A stretch of DNA of 64,000 bases, taken from positions 1,240,001-1,304,000 of the forward strand of contig OZ250157.1 of the NCBI GenBank assembly GCA_965237765.1, written 5' to 3'. The notes beneath the pieces were generated by a model, which did no database searches, was not told the origin of the DNA, and was given only the letters and a program-made list of their open reading frames with translations. Of this stretch, positions 18,908 to 27,240 are shown piece after piece. Source of the stretch: WTGJ01 sp965237765. Lineage in GTDB: Bacteria; Chloroflexota; Anaerolineae; Aggregatilineales; Phototrophicaceae. The stretch's first letter is position 1. The number at the start of each line of letters is the position of its first letter. A program made the translations under genes and the position numbers.

Positions 18908-20560
18908 TCAATATCCGGCCGCGTTGCCCGCGCGGCGCGGGCCGGCGGTGCTATGCAAGAGGCCGTCATCGTCGCGCCAACTGGTCTGGAAGGTGCCCAT
19001 GTGGAAATCATAGCGGGGCAGGGGTTTCATCAGCACGCCCAAGCGCGCCAGGTCCCGCACCCATTCGGAGGAGACGCGGCTCTCGATGGGCAGTTTGTAT
19101 TCCTCTTCCAGGGGCAACATGCGTGGCGCATCCAGGGCTTCGGTGACCGGCATATTGAAATCGAGCAAATTGCTGAGCACCTGGGGTGCGGTGCAATGGA
19201 TATTGCCGGGCGAGCCGAGCGAGTAGCGCGGTTGGCCATCGCGCAGGACGATGGTGTTGCCAATGACGGAGCGCATGCGGCCGCCGCCGGTGAACCAGGG
19301 CATGATGCCGGCTTGCAGGTTGACCATGCCGTGGCTGCCGACCATAGGCACGCCACCGAGCACTTCGCCGGGTATGCCGCCGCTCTGCAGCGTGTTCATC
19401 ATCTGCACCCAGTTGCCCTGGGGATCGACGATGCTGAGTTCGCAACTTCCGGCGGGTTGATCTGGTGGGGCGTTGACGGCACGTAGCGCGTTGGGGCCGT
19501 TGGTGATGTTGACGTGGCTGGTCAGGTCGATCTTCGTGACGCTGTTCCGGATGATGTGGGCCAGGTGCGCGTGGTAGCTGGGGTCGATCAAAGTGTCGGT
19601 GGGGTCGGCGAAGATTTCCGGATCGTTGAGGAAGCCGGTTTCGTAGTTGGCGCGGCGCAGGGCGTGGGCGAAGTAGTAAGCGGCTTCGGCGGATTCAGTG
19701 TAGTGGCCGATGGAAGGCAGATCCAGCTCGCGCAGGATGCCGAGGACCATCGCGCAATAGACAGCCTGGCGTTCCGGCGGTGCCAGCTGGACGATTTCGA
19801 AGCCACGATGGGGGTAGCGCAGCGGCTCCTGCCAGCGCGGCGGGTTGTCATCCATGTGGTCGAGGGTGATCTTCCAGCCGAGGTCGTTGGCGAGGGCGAC
19901 AAAATCCTGCCCCCATTGGCCGTTGATGAAGTAATCCGGTCCTTCTTCGACGGTGCGGCGCAGGGTTTCCGCCAGCGCGGGTTGCGCCCAGCGGTCGCCC
20001 ACTTCCGGGAGGAAGCCGTTTTCGGTGAAATGCTCGCGCCCGGATTCGGTGTAGAGGTAGAAATCGACGGTCAGCGCCATGACCATGTGCTCGAAAGAGC
20101 CGACGATATGCCCTTCAGCGGCGTAATGGATGGCCGCTTCGCAGAGTTGTGCCCAGGGCAGGCTGCCCCAGCGTTCGTAGAGCGCCTTCATGCCCGGCAT
20201 GAAGCCCGGGATGACGGCGAAGGGGCCGGCGCCGTAGGAGGAATAGTAGCCATTGCCCGGTGGCACGCGATGCAAGGGGGGCAGGTCGGGCACGGCTGTG
20301 CCCATCGCGTTGAGCTGGTGCAGCGTGCCGGTGGCCGCTTCATACATGAGGAAGGTGACGGTGCCGGTGTGGTTGGTCATCTCCGGCTGAACGGTGGCTT
20401 GCACCATACAGCCGGCGATGGCGGCATCGACGGCATTACCGCCCGCTTGCAGTGCTTGCAACATGGTCTCGGTGACGATGGGGTGTTGGCTGGAACAGAC
20501 GCCGTTACGGCCGCTGGCGGGTTGCTTGGGGCCGACGAAACCGCCGGTAGGGTCATTCAT
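18908..20560 (-). CDS. Gamma-glutamyltransferase-like Ntn hydrolase with an altered nucleophile motif
   Basis: 550-residue member of the gamma-glutamyltransferase family. It has the conserved early block G-G-N-A-V-D-A-A-I-A, the N-H-T-G segment, and C-terminal G-G-G-R-M and L-G-S-P-G. At the self-cleavage site, where the family normally has T-T-H before a hydrophobic-S-V-V-D block, this protein has S-C-E followed by L-S-I-V-D (about residues 372-379). A Ser could still act as nucleophile, but activity is doubtful. No signal peptide is evident from the chosen start at 20560, which follows GGGAGG. It heads the operon with two binding proteins and two permeases. Confidence 0.85.
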   Translation of the reverse strand: MNDPTGGFVGPKQPASGRNGVCSSQHPIVTETMLQALQAGGNAVDAAIAGCMVQATVQPEMTNHTGTVTFLMYEAATGTLHQLNAMGTAVPDLPPLHRVPPGNGYYSSYGAGPFAVIPGFMPGMKALYERWGSLPWAQLCEAAIHYAAEGHIVGSFEHMVMALTVDFYLYTESGREHFTENGFLPEVGDRWAQPALAETLRRTVEEGPDYFINGQWGQDFVALANDLGWKITLDHMDDNPPRWQEPLRYPHRGFEIVQLAPPERQAVYCAMVLGILRELDLPSIGHYTESAEAAYYFAHALRRANYETGFLNDPEIFADPTDTLIDPSYHAHLAHIIRNSVTKIDLTSHVNITNGPNALRAVNAPPDQPAGSCELSIVDPQGNWVQMMNTLQSGGIPGEVLGGVPMVGSHGMVNLQAGIMPWFTGGGRMRSVIGNTIVLRDGQPRYSLGSPGNIHCTAPQVLSNLLDFNMPVTEALDAPRMLPLEEEYKLPIESRVSSEWVRDLARLGVLMKPLPRYDFHMGTFQTSWRDDDGLLHSTAGPRRAGNAAGY

Positions 20561-20718
20561 ACGAACCTCCCTTGTGGGGTAGCCGGTCATTATCACTAGC
20601 ATATCGCGCGCTGGTTCAGGTTGCGAAACGTTCCAGGAAGAACAGATGTGGGGATATTGGGAGCTCATTCGCGCTATACTTGCCTGAGTTTATCGCCAGA
20701 GCACGTAAGGAGCTTCCC

Positions 20719-21873
20719 ATGTTTGATTACGCCGAACGCATCCGCCGCTTCCAGGAGAACCTCGCTGGCGAAGCGGACCTCGCTTTCTTGCCCATCTCGG
20801 CCGATCTGCATTATCTGGCTGGCATCCAGCGCGATACTCCCAATTACGGGGCGGTCTTGCACCCGGGCGCCTGGATGGAGGGCGTCTGGTTGACGCCGCG
20901 CGCCAAGCCCGTCTTCACGCTCTCGCGCATGACGGCGGAATATGAATTCGCCAAAAGCGGGAGTAAGGACGCTTTCGAAACACGCATCCTCGGCGACTGG
21001 GATGACCCGGCGGCGCTCGTTCAAGACATCCTGAACAGTTTCGATCTTCCCGCTAAGCCGCGCGTCGCCCTGAGCGATAAGACGGAAGGGCGCTCGGTCG
21101 TCGCGCTGCAGCGATTGCTGCCGGACGCGCGCTTCCTCTCCGCGACCGACATCCTGCGCCAGCAGCGCGTCATCAAGAGTGAGGCGGAAATTGAGATGTT
21201 GCGGCGCGCTGGCGCCCTGACAGAGCAGGCTTTTTCCGAAACGGTCGCCAAGCTGCAGCACGGGATGCGGGAGATTGAAGTGGTCATGGAGCTGGAGTAC
21301 CAGCTGCGGCAACGCGGCGGCTTCGGTCCCTCATTCACGACCTCGCTTTACTGCGCAGGCCCGACGCGGCAGACGTTTTTCCGCGACCGCCGCGTGAGCT
21401 GGGAACTGACGCTAGATCCGCCGGTGGCATTGTTGTTCGATTTCGGCGTCATACTGGATGGTTTTTGCTATGACTACGGACGAACGGTGGTATTCGGCGA
21501 GCCCGATGCCGAAGCGCGTGAGGTGCATCGCCTGTTGATGGCTTCGCAGGCTGCTGGGATAGCCGCTCTCAAATCCGGTGCAGCGACCTGCGAGCAAGTC
21601 GACGCCGTGGCGCGGGCCGTCATCGAAGAAGGTGGGTATGGTGAAGCCTTCCGCCATCGCCTCGGTCACGGCATTGGCATGGACGTGCATGAGCCACCTT
21701 TCCTCACCGAGGGAAATACCACACTGCTACAAGAAGGGATGTGTTTCACGATTGAGCCAAGCATTATGTTGACGGGTAAGATCTCGGCGCGCGTGGAGGA
21801 CATCGTCGTCGCGCGGCCAGACGGCGGCGAACAGCTGACGAGTGGCTACCAGGATCTGCTCGTTATCAGCTAA
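20719..21873 (+). CDS. M24 family Xaa-Pro-type peptidase
   Basis: 384-residue pita-bread metallopeptidase with an N-terminal creatinase-like domain (about residues 1-130) and a catalytic domain. Metal ligands are visible as L-F-D-F-G, Y-D-Y-G-R-T, L-G-H-G-I-G, F-T-I-E-P-S and R-V-E-D-I. Such enzymes cleave X-Pro dipeptides, or act on creatine-like substrates. The ATG at 20719 follows AAGGAG; the open frame upstream to 20572 lacks a ribosome site. It is divergent from the gamma-glutamyltransferase-like gene. Confidence 0.9.
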   Translation: MFDYAERIRRFQENLAGEADLAFLPISADLHYLAGIQRDTPNYGAVLHPGAWMEGVWLTPRAKPVFTLSRMTAEYEFAKSGSKDAFETRILGDWDDPAALVQDILNSFDLPAKPRVALSDKTEGRSVVALQRLLPDARFLSATDILRQQRVIKSEAEIEMLRRAGALTEQAFSETVAKLQHGMREIEVVMELEYQLRQRGGFGPSFTTSLYCAGPTRQTFFRDRRVSWELTLDPPVALLFDFGVILDGFCYDYGRTVVFGEPDAEAREVHRLLMASQAAGIAALKSGAATCEQVDAVARAVIEEGGYGEAFRHRLGHGIGMDVHEPPFLTEGNTTLLQEGMCFTIEPSIMLTGKISARVEDIVVARPDGGEQLTSGYQDLLVIS

Positions 21874-21915
21874 CGCGCCACCTTCCCGAAATCCATCGTC
21901 GCCACAGCACCGCAA

Positions 21916-21950
21916 AAGACCGCACCCAAGAGTGCGGTCTTAATGTTTTC
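21916..21950 (+). terminator. Rho-independent terminator after the M24 peptidase
   Basis: AAGACCGCAC at 21916-21925 pairs with GTGCGGTCTT at 21932-21941, followed by AATGTTTTC. It is placed 43 bases after the stop codon. Confidence 0.7.
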
Positions 21951-21990
21951 TCAATTATTCAAACGTGTGTCCTGATATTCGTCCTTATGG

Positions 21991-22019
21991 TTGACCGATT
22001 AATACACATATACTATACT
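21991..22019 (+). promoter_or_regulatory. Sigma-70-type promoter for the Fic-like gene
   Basis: TTGACC at 21991-21996, exactly 17 bases, then TATACT at 22014-22019, 36 bases before the ATG at 22056. The surrounding DNA is AT-rich relative to the window. Confidence 0.7.
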
Positions 22020-22055
22020 TTGACATTATCGCGGAAATGACTAAGGACAGCAATT

Positions 22056-23222
22056 ATGAATAAAGAGACATATACACAGACAACATCATGGCTGCCGTAC
22101 AGGTTTGACGCCGAGCAGGCGGCGGTGGAGTGTGGCTGGTTGCTGGGGCAGGTCTGCGCGCGGGTCTCGCAGGTCTGCCGTTCCATCTTGCCGCCGGTGG
22201 TGGCCGCTGAGCTGCGCGCCGATATACGTGTGCGCGGCATCGCGGCCCTCGCAGCGCTCGCCGGCAACTCACTTGGCGAAAGGGCGTTGCGGCAATTGTT
22301 GGCGGGGCAGCTGGAGGTGCCGCCCTCGCGGGAGTATCTCCGTCAGGAGCTCGTCAACCTGCTCGCCGCCGAGAGCGCGCTCACCACACAGCGAGTCGGA
22401 GCACCGCCCTCGCTCACAACGAGCTCGTTGCTCGCCCTACATGCAACACTTCTGCGCGATATGAACATCCCTGGCAGCGCCCCAGTGGGCGCATTGAGGC
22501 GCGATGAGCAGGAATTCAATGGCTATCGCGGTGTGGCGCCGGCGGATATTGCGCCGCTGCTCGAGCGGCTGTCCACCTGGCTGGAAAAAATGGGCGCGCC
22601 CTTACACGCTTCTTTCGGGCGCGGTGGCGATATCCTGCGGGCTATCCTTGCCCATCGCTACCTCACGTGGATCCGCCCCTTCCCCGCCGCCAACGCGCGC
22701 GTCGCCCGCCTGGTCGAGCAGGACATCATGCGGCGTTCTGGCGTACCGGCGACGGTCGCGTTACTGTTGCCGATCCACTATGACCTGACGCGATCCGCCT
22801 ATGCGGCACAGCTGCGGGGGCAACCAGGCGCGCAGGATGATGAGAGCGTTTTCGCTTTCCTTCGCTACACGCTACAGGGTCTGTACGATGGGTTGGAGGA
22901 GCTCGTCAACCGCATGGACGAATCGCAACTTACCATCCATTGGGCCAGACATATAGATATGATATTAGGTGAAGATGAACGGACATCGAGTGATCGTAAA
23001 TGGTATTTAATTCAAGCCATTAGTGAACAGGATAGCGCAATTAAACGTGAAGATATCGCGCAATTAAGTCCATCACTCGCGGCCGCCTATGCGCTGATCT
23101 CTGAACGGACGTTGCGGCGCGATATCCGAGACCTCTTGCACGCTGGTTTGCTCGAGGAGACACAGGCGGGGCTGCGGGCGCGCAAAGAACAGCTCTACGC
23201 CTTCCTCGACGATGTGCAATGA
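22056..23222 (+). CDS. Fic/DOC-like protein with a degenerate catalytic motif and C-terminal winged helix
   Basis: 388-residue protein whose middle shows the fold-level Fic pattern: A-H-R-Y-L-T-W-I, then R-P-F-P-A-A-N-A-R-V-A-R at the position of the catalytic H-P-F-x-(D/E)-G-N-G-R-x-x-R. The catalytic His is Arg and both Gly are Ala, so AMP transfer is unlikely. The C-terminus (S-E-R-T-L-R-R-D-I-R-D-L, about residues 345-357) is a winged-helix DNA-binding unit common in bacterial Fic proteins. It has its own strong promoter and terminator-bounded context. It may act as a regulator rather than a modifying enzyme (inference). Confidence 0.75.
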   Translation: MNKETYTQTTSWLPYRFDAEQAAVECGWLLGQVCARVSQVCRSILPPVVAAELRADIRVRGIAALAALAGNSLGERALRQLLAGQLEVPPSREYLRQELVNLLAAESALTTQRVGAPPSLTTSSLLALHATLLRDMNIPGSAPVGALRRDEQEFNGYRGVAPADIAPLLERLSTWLEKMGAPLHASFGRGGDILRAILAHRYLTWIRPFPAANARVARLVEQDIMRRSGVPATVALLLPIHYDLTRSAYAAQLRGQPGAQDDESVFAFLRYTLQGLYDGLEELVNRMDESQLTIHWARHIDMILGEDERTSSDRKWYLIQAISEQDSAIKREDIAQLSPSLAAAYALISERTLRRDIRDLLHAGLLEETQAGLRARKEQLYAFLDDVQ

Positions 23223-23344
23223 GTGGCTGGCATTGGGCTAATCCCCCCGAATCGGAGGAGTAAGAATGCCGTATGCCGTCAACACTGGAATTTCGGCACG
23301 TCCTGCGACATAATGGAATTGTGCTTGCGCCATAGGAGATTGCC

Positions 23345-24535
23345 ATGCGCGTTTCGTTACTCCAGCAGAACCTCGCTCGTGGGTTGGGCATCGTGGCCCG
23401 CGCCGTCGAGAGCCGCCCGAGCTTACCCGTCTTGCAAAACGTGCTGCTGCGTTGCGATGACGCCAGCCTGCAACTGGTGGCGACGGATCTTCGCCTGACC
23501 ATCTCTTATGCCGTCGGCGCCAAGATCGACGAGAGCGGCGAAACGACGTTGCCGGCGCGCACGCTGCTCGATTTCATCAACCAGCTGGCGCCGGAACGCG
23601 TCGACCTGTCGTTGAACGCCGAAAAGCAAGAGATGAACATCCGCTGCGGCAGCGCCGTCAGCAACATCAAGGGCGTGGACGCGAAGGAATTTCCGCTCGT
23701 GCCGGAGGCGTCGCCCGTCCGCTTTCACATTTCAGCGCGCGAGCTGAAGCAAATGATCCGCCAGACGTCCTTCGCTGCAGCGGCTGAAGATACGCGCCCG
23801 ATCCTCACCGGCGTCTACACTTCGCTGGCGGGGAATACGCTGACGATGGCGGCGGCGGATGGTTACCGACTGGCCGTGCGCACCGCGCAACTGGATTCGG
23901 CCGACGCGCCCGATGAGGGCAAGAATAGCGCCGGGCACGAGATGGTCATCCCCGCGCGCGCCCTGCGGGAGCTTGAGCGCATCCTGAGCGATGACGACGA
24001 GATGATCGGCGTTTCCCTGCCCGATGACCGCAAGCTCGTCACCTTCCACAGCAAGGACATGCAGCTCAGCTCACAACTGCTGGATGGCAAGTTCCCCGAT
24101 TTTGCGGCCATCATCCCGGATAGTTACACCACGCGCACAACGCTAGAGCGTGGCGATCTGTTGCAAGCCTGCCGCCGCGCTGAAATTTTCGCGCGCGATT
24201 CGGCCCACAGCACCACACTGGTCATACAAGCCGCCGAAGACGATTCGTCGCCCGGCTCGCTCGTGACGCGCGGGCGCTCTTCCGAACGCGGCGATTATGA
24301 AGGCTCCCTGCCCGCCGCTGTCGCTGGCGAAACACTGGAGATATCCTTCAACGTGCGCTATCTGATCGACGTGCTCTCGATCATGGATTCTGAGCGCGTG
24401 CGCTTCGAGAGCAGCGGGCCCAATAACCCCGGCGTCATCCGCGCGGCGCCAACAGACGATGACGAAGCAGGCAATGGCAGCGCCTCCGATAGTTTCGTGC
24501 ACGTCATCATGCCGATGAGCGTGAGCGGTCGCTAA
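23345..24535 (+). CDS. dnaN: DNA polymerase III beta subunit (sliding clamp)
   Basis: 396 residues in three repeats of the clamp fold. N-terminal M-R-V-S-L-L-Q-Q-N-L-A-R-G-L and V-E-S-R-P-S-L-P-V-L-Q-N-V are typical. The C-terminus carries the M-P-M-x-clamp ending (H-V-I-M-P-M). It forms a dimeric ring that holds the replicative polymerase on DNA. The ATG follows AGGAG. dnaA and recF are not adjacent in this window. An AT-rich region with repeated short motifs follows it. Confidence 0.95.
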   Translation: MRVSLLQQNLARGLGIVARAVESRPSLPVLQNVLLRCDDASLQLVATDLRLTISYAVGAKIDESGETTLPARTLLDFINQLAPERVDLSLNAEKQEMNIRCGSAVSNIKGVDAKEFPLVPEASPVRFHISARELKQMIRQTSFAAAAEDTRPILTGVYTSLAGNTLTMAAADGYRLAVRTAQLDSADAPDEGKNSAGHEMVIPARALRELERILSDDDEMIGVSLPDDRKLVTFHSKDMQLSSQLLDGKFPDFAAIIPDSYTTRTTLERGDLLQACRRAEIFARDSAHSTTLVIQAAEDDSSPGSLVTRGRSSERGDYEGSLPAAVAGETLEISFNVRYLIDVLSIMDSERVRFESSGPNNPGVIRAAPTDDDEAGNGSASDSFVHVIMPMSVSGR

Positions 24536-24943
24536 CACGCAGCATGCCCCTCTTTTTGGGATAAATTTGGGATATCTCCTTAGTGGTGCTCGCCGCCTGC
24601 CTTGTCGGTGTTATTGTAGAAAACCTGTGTAAAAAACTTGTGCAAAAATCTTTCGAGACGGTGTGCCTGTCAGCGACGTGCAAAAGCACACCGCCGGCTT
24701 GTCGATGGGGTCTTGCGTCTTTATCCCAAATTTTGCGCCTATTTCACGATATATTGGGATAAAATTGGGTAAAGCTGGGAAATCCGAACGTTTAAAACGC
24801 CCTGTCTCATGTTTTGCACTTTATCGACAACCCTTACTGTTACGGCGAATTAAACGATTTGAATTGGTATTGTTATTTGTTTACAGATATTCCAAACACA
24901 AGCCTCTGCTACAATCTGCGCGGCGTGATCGGAGGGAGATTTG
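24536..24943. other. AT-rich intergenic region with repeated TTGGGATAA motifs, possible origin or regulatory element
   Basis: About 400 bases without a gene. TTGGGATAA occurs at 24556-24564 and 24754-24762, with its reverse complement TTATCCCAA at 24721-24729 and near copies TTGGGATAT at 24567 and TTGGGTAAA at 24765. TTATCGACA at 24821 is one base from the DnaA box TTATCCACA, and TGTGTAAAA and TGTGCAAAA occur near 24627-24647. Together with the adjacent clamp gene this could be a DnaA-binding region; origin function is only an inference. Confidence 0.4.
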
Positions 24944-26035
24944 ATGTTACCCACAAGCCATCGGCGTTTGGTTTTGCCCGGTCCGGTAGAGGTGCGGCGC
25001 GAGCTGCTGGATGCGCAGGCAGGTTGGATGATCGGGCATCGCACGACGGAATTCGAGACGTTGTTCGCGCGCGTGCAGGAGCACTTGCGGCGCGTCTTTT
25101 TCACGGAGCAGCATGTCTTCGCCATCGGTGCTTCGGGAACGGGGTTTTGGGAGGGCGCGGCGCGCAATTGTGTGCGATCCGGGCGACGCGTCTTGCATTG
25201 TTGTGGCGGCGCGTTCGGCGAGCGCTGGCGGCAGGTGAGCGCGGCCAATGGGTGCGCGATCGATTCCATCACGGTGAATTGGGGCGCGGCGCATACACCA
25301 GCGATGGTGGCTGAGGCACTCGCGCGGCGTGAATATGACGCCGTTTGTGTCGTCCATAACGAGACCAGCACGGGCGTCATCAACCCGGTGCGCGCGATAG
25401 GCGCGGTGCTGCGCGAATATCCAGAAACGCTCTACCTGGTCGATGGCGTGAGCAGCGTGCTCGGCGCCGAACTGCGCGTGGACGATTGGGGGATTGACGT
25501 CGCACTGACCTCGTCGCAGAAGTGTTTCGGGTTGCCGCCCGGGTTGGCGTTTGCTGCGGTGAGTCAGGCGGCCATGGAGCGGGCGCGGGAGATCCCCGTG
25601 CGCGGTTACTATTTCGATTTCCTGGAGCTGGCGAAATACGCGAAGCGCCACCATACGCCAAGCACGCCGCCGGTGTCGTTGCTCTTCGCGGCGGATCGGC
25701 AGTTGCAGGATGCGCTGGCGGAGGGGTTGGAGACGCGCTGGGCGCGGCACGCGGCGCTGGCGGAGATGACCCAACAATGGGCGTTGGCGCGCGGTTTTGG
25801 TTTGTTTGCGGAGGAAGGCGCTCGCTCACCGACGGTGACGGCGGTGGACAACCGCGGGCGCGGTGTGGATGTGGCGGTGCTGGCGGATTTCGCGGCGCAA
25901 CACGGTTACACGATCGACCAGGGTTACGGCAAGGTGAAGGGCGCCACCTTCCGCGTCGCGCACATGGGCGACATGACGGCGGCGCAATTGGAGGACGTGC
26001 TGGCCGTCTACGACGCGTTCTTGCTGGAAGGCTAG
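24944..26035 (+). CDS. Class V aminotransferase (alanine-glyoxylate / serine-pyruvate type)
   Basis: 363-residue PLP enzyme of fold type I. Landmarks: early L-P-G-P-V-E-V, H-R-T-T-E-F, the G-A-S-G-T-G segment that holds PLP phosphate, D-G-V-S-S with its Asp on the pyridine nitrogen, and the Schiff-base Lys in S-S-Q-K-C-F-G. The Arg near the C-terminus (F-R-V-A-H-M-G) binds the substrate carboxylate. An ATG preceded by GGAGGGAG is chosen. It may interconvert Ala/Ser/Gly and keto acids. It stands alone. Confidence 0.88.
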   Translation: MLPTSHRRLVLPGPVEVRRELLDAQAGWMIGHRTTEFETLFARVQEHLRRVFFTEQHVFAIGASGTGFWEGAARNCVRSGRRVLHCCGGAFGERWRQVSAANGCAIDSITVNWGAAHTPAMVAEALARREYDAVCVVHNETSTGVINPVRAIGAVLREYPETLYLVDGVSSVLGAELRVDDWGIDVALTSSQKCFGLPPGLAFAAVSQAAMERAREIPVRGYYFDFLELAKYAKRHHTPSTPPVSLLFAADRQLQDALAEGLETRWARHAALAEMTQQWALARGFGLFAEEGARSPTVTAVDNRGRGVDVAVLADFAAQHGYTIDQGYGKVKGATFRVAHMGDMTAAQLEDVLAVYDAFLLEG

Positions 26036-26125
26036 GCGCGGGATAGCGCTACCGCTCCCGAATTCACAGATTTGCATATAGTAGTGGGTATATCCGCCGC
26101 GCGCGCCGCCTGAGACGCGGCGACT

Positions 26126-27223
26126 ATGAATGGTTGCCGGATGGACGATCCGCACAACGATAACTCCGCCGCCAATATCTTTGGCGAACTCATCCGCCGT
26201 AAGGGCGCATCTTACGGCCGCGAAGTGCCGGCACGCGCATCTTACGGCCGCGAAGTGCCGGCACGCGCATCTTACGGCCGCGAAGTGCCGGCACGCGCTT
26301 CTTACGGCCGCGAAGTGCCGGCACGCGCTTCTTCGAGTGGCGCGGATTCGGCGGGCGAGGAGGTTGCACCAACCAGCCAGCAGCCCGCCGAGTCGCCAGC
26401 GCGTGAGCTGGACGATTCCGCAGAGGGGAGCGGCGGAGAGTCTCCACCACCGTTGGCGCCCACTGATCCGCCCACCGGCGCTGGCTTCTTACAGCCGCAA
26501 GGAGACGGCACGCGCTTCTTCGGTGGTATGTTGCGCGCGCTGCTCATCTTTCCTCTGGTAGCGCTGTTATCGGCGGCGATTGCCACCTTCGCCATATCCT
26601 GGCAACAGCGCCAACCAGAAACGCGCGCCGTGCCAACGGAAGCGCCCACGCCCACCATCGACGTTACGCCCCGCTACCTGCGGCGCATCGGCATCGTCGC
26701 CGGACATCGCGGCGTCTATAACGACCCCGGCGCCGTTTGCGAGGACGGGCTGACCGAGCGCGAGGTCAACGAAGTGGTGGCGGAGAAGGTCGTCTTGCAT
26801 TTGCGCGGATTGGGATATCACGCTGAATTGCTGGATGAATTCGATTCGCGCCTGAAAGATTACCAGGCTGAAGCGCTTATCTCGCTACACGTCAACGATT
26901 GTAAGGATTATGGCGAGTACGTAACGGGCTACTTGATTGCGCGGGCGGCGGCGCGGGCGGTGGGCGGAGCGGATGACCTGCTCGTGCAATGCCTGGGCGA
27001 GAATTACGCGCAGGCGACGGGGCTGCGTGTGCGCGCGGGCGTCACCTCCGATATGTCCGAATACCATTCTTTTGTGGAAATCCACCCATATACGCCGGCG
27101 GCGATCCTGGAGATGGGATTCCTGCTGGCGGACCGGCGACTATTGACGGAGCGGGCAGATATCGTGGCGCGCGGCGTGTATGATGGGATTTTGTGCTTTT
27201 TGGCGGAGATCGGCAGCACATAA
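26126..27223 (+). CDS. N-acetylmuramoyl-L-alanine amidase (Amidase_3), membrane-anchored, with repeat-derived N-terminal extension
   Basis: 365 residues. Residues about 27-66 are four tandem copies of a 10-residue unit (A-S-Y-G-R-E-V-P-A-R) encoded by the 30-bp palindromic repeat. A disordered Pro-rich stretch with a decayed fifth copy follows, then a membrane helix near residues 140-158. The C-terminal catalytic domain shows A-G-H-R-G (zinc His), T-E-R-E-V-N (Glu), S-L-H-V-N (His) and L-E-M-G-F-L (catalytic Glu). It would cleave peptidoglycan stem peptides outside the membrane. The start could also be the ATG at 26141. Confidence 0.86.
   Translation: MNGCRMDDPHNDNSAANIFGELIRRKGASYGREVPARASYGREVPARASYGREVPARASYGREVPARASSSGADSAGEEVAPTSQQPAESPARELDDSAEGSGGESPPPLAPTDPPTGAGFLQPQGDGTRFFGGMLRALLIFPLVALLSAAIATFAISWQQRQPETRAVPTEAPTPTIDVTPRYLRRIGIVAGHRGVYNDPGAVCEDGLTEREVNEVVAEKVVLHLRGLGYHAELLDEFDSRLKDYQAEALISLHVNDCKDYGEYVTGYLIARAAARAVGGADDLLVQCLGENYAQATGLRVRAGVTSDMSEYHSFVEIHPYTPAAILEMGFLLADRRLLTERADIVARGVYDGILCFLAEIGST
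26205..26324 (+). repeat. Four tandem 30-bp double-palindrome repeats, in frame
   Basis: Units at 26205, 26235, 26265 and 26295, nearly identical, each holding CTTACGGCCGCGAAG and GTGCCGGCAC between GCGC tetramers. They encode A-S-Y-G-R-E-V-P-A-R four times in the amidase. Confidence 0.95.
26482..26511 (+). repeat. Decayed copy of the 30-bp repeat
   Basis: Matches the 30-base unit at about 23 positions without gaps (CTTAC and CGGCAC parts retained), still in the amidase gene. It is read in a different frame from the tandem cluster (F-L-Q-P-Q-G-D-G-T-R). Confidence 0.6.
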
Positions 27224-27240
27224 CGACGAGGGCGGAAGCG

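Noticed and set aside
26205..26324. Direct repeats of 30 bp resembling a CRISPR array
   Set aside because: Units abut without spacers and lie in frame inside an amidase gene; no cas genes are nearby.
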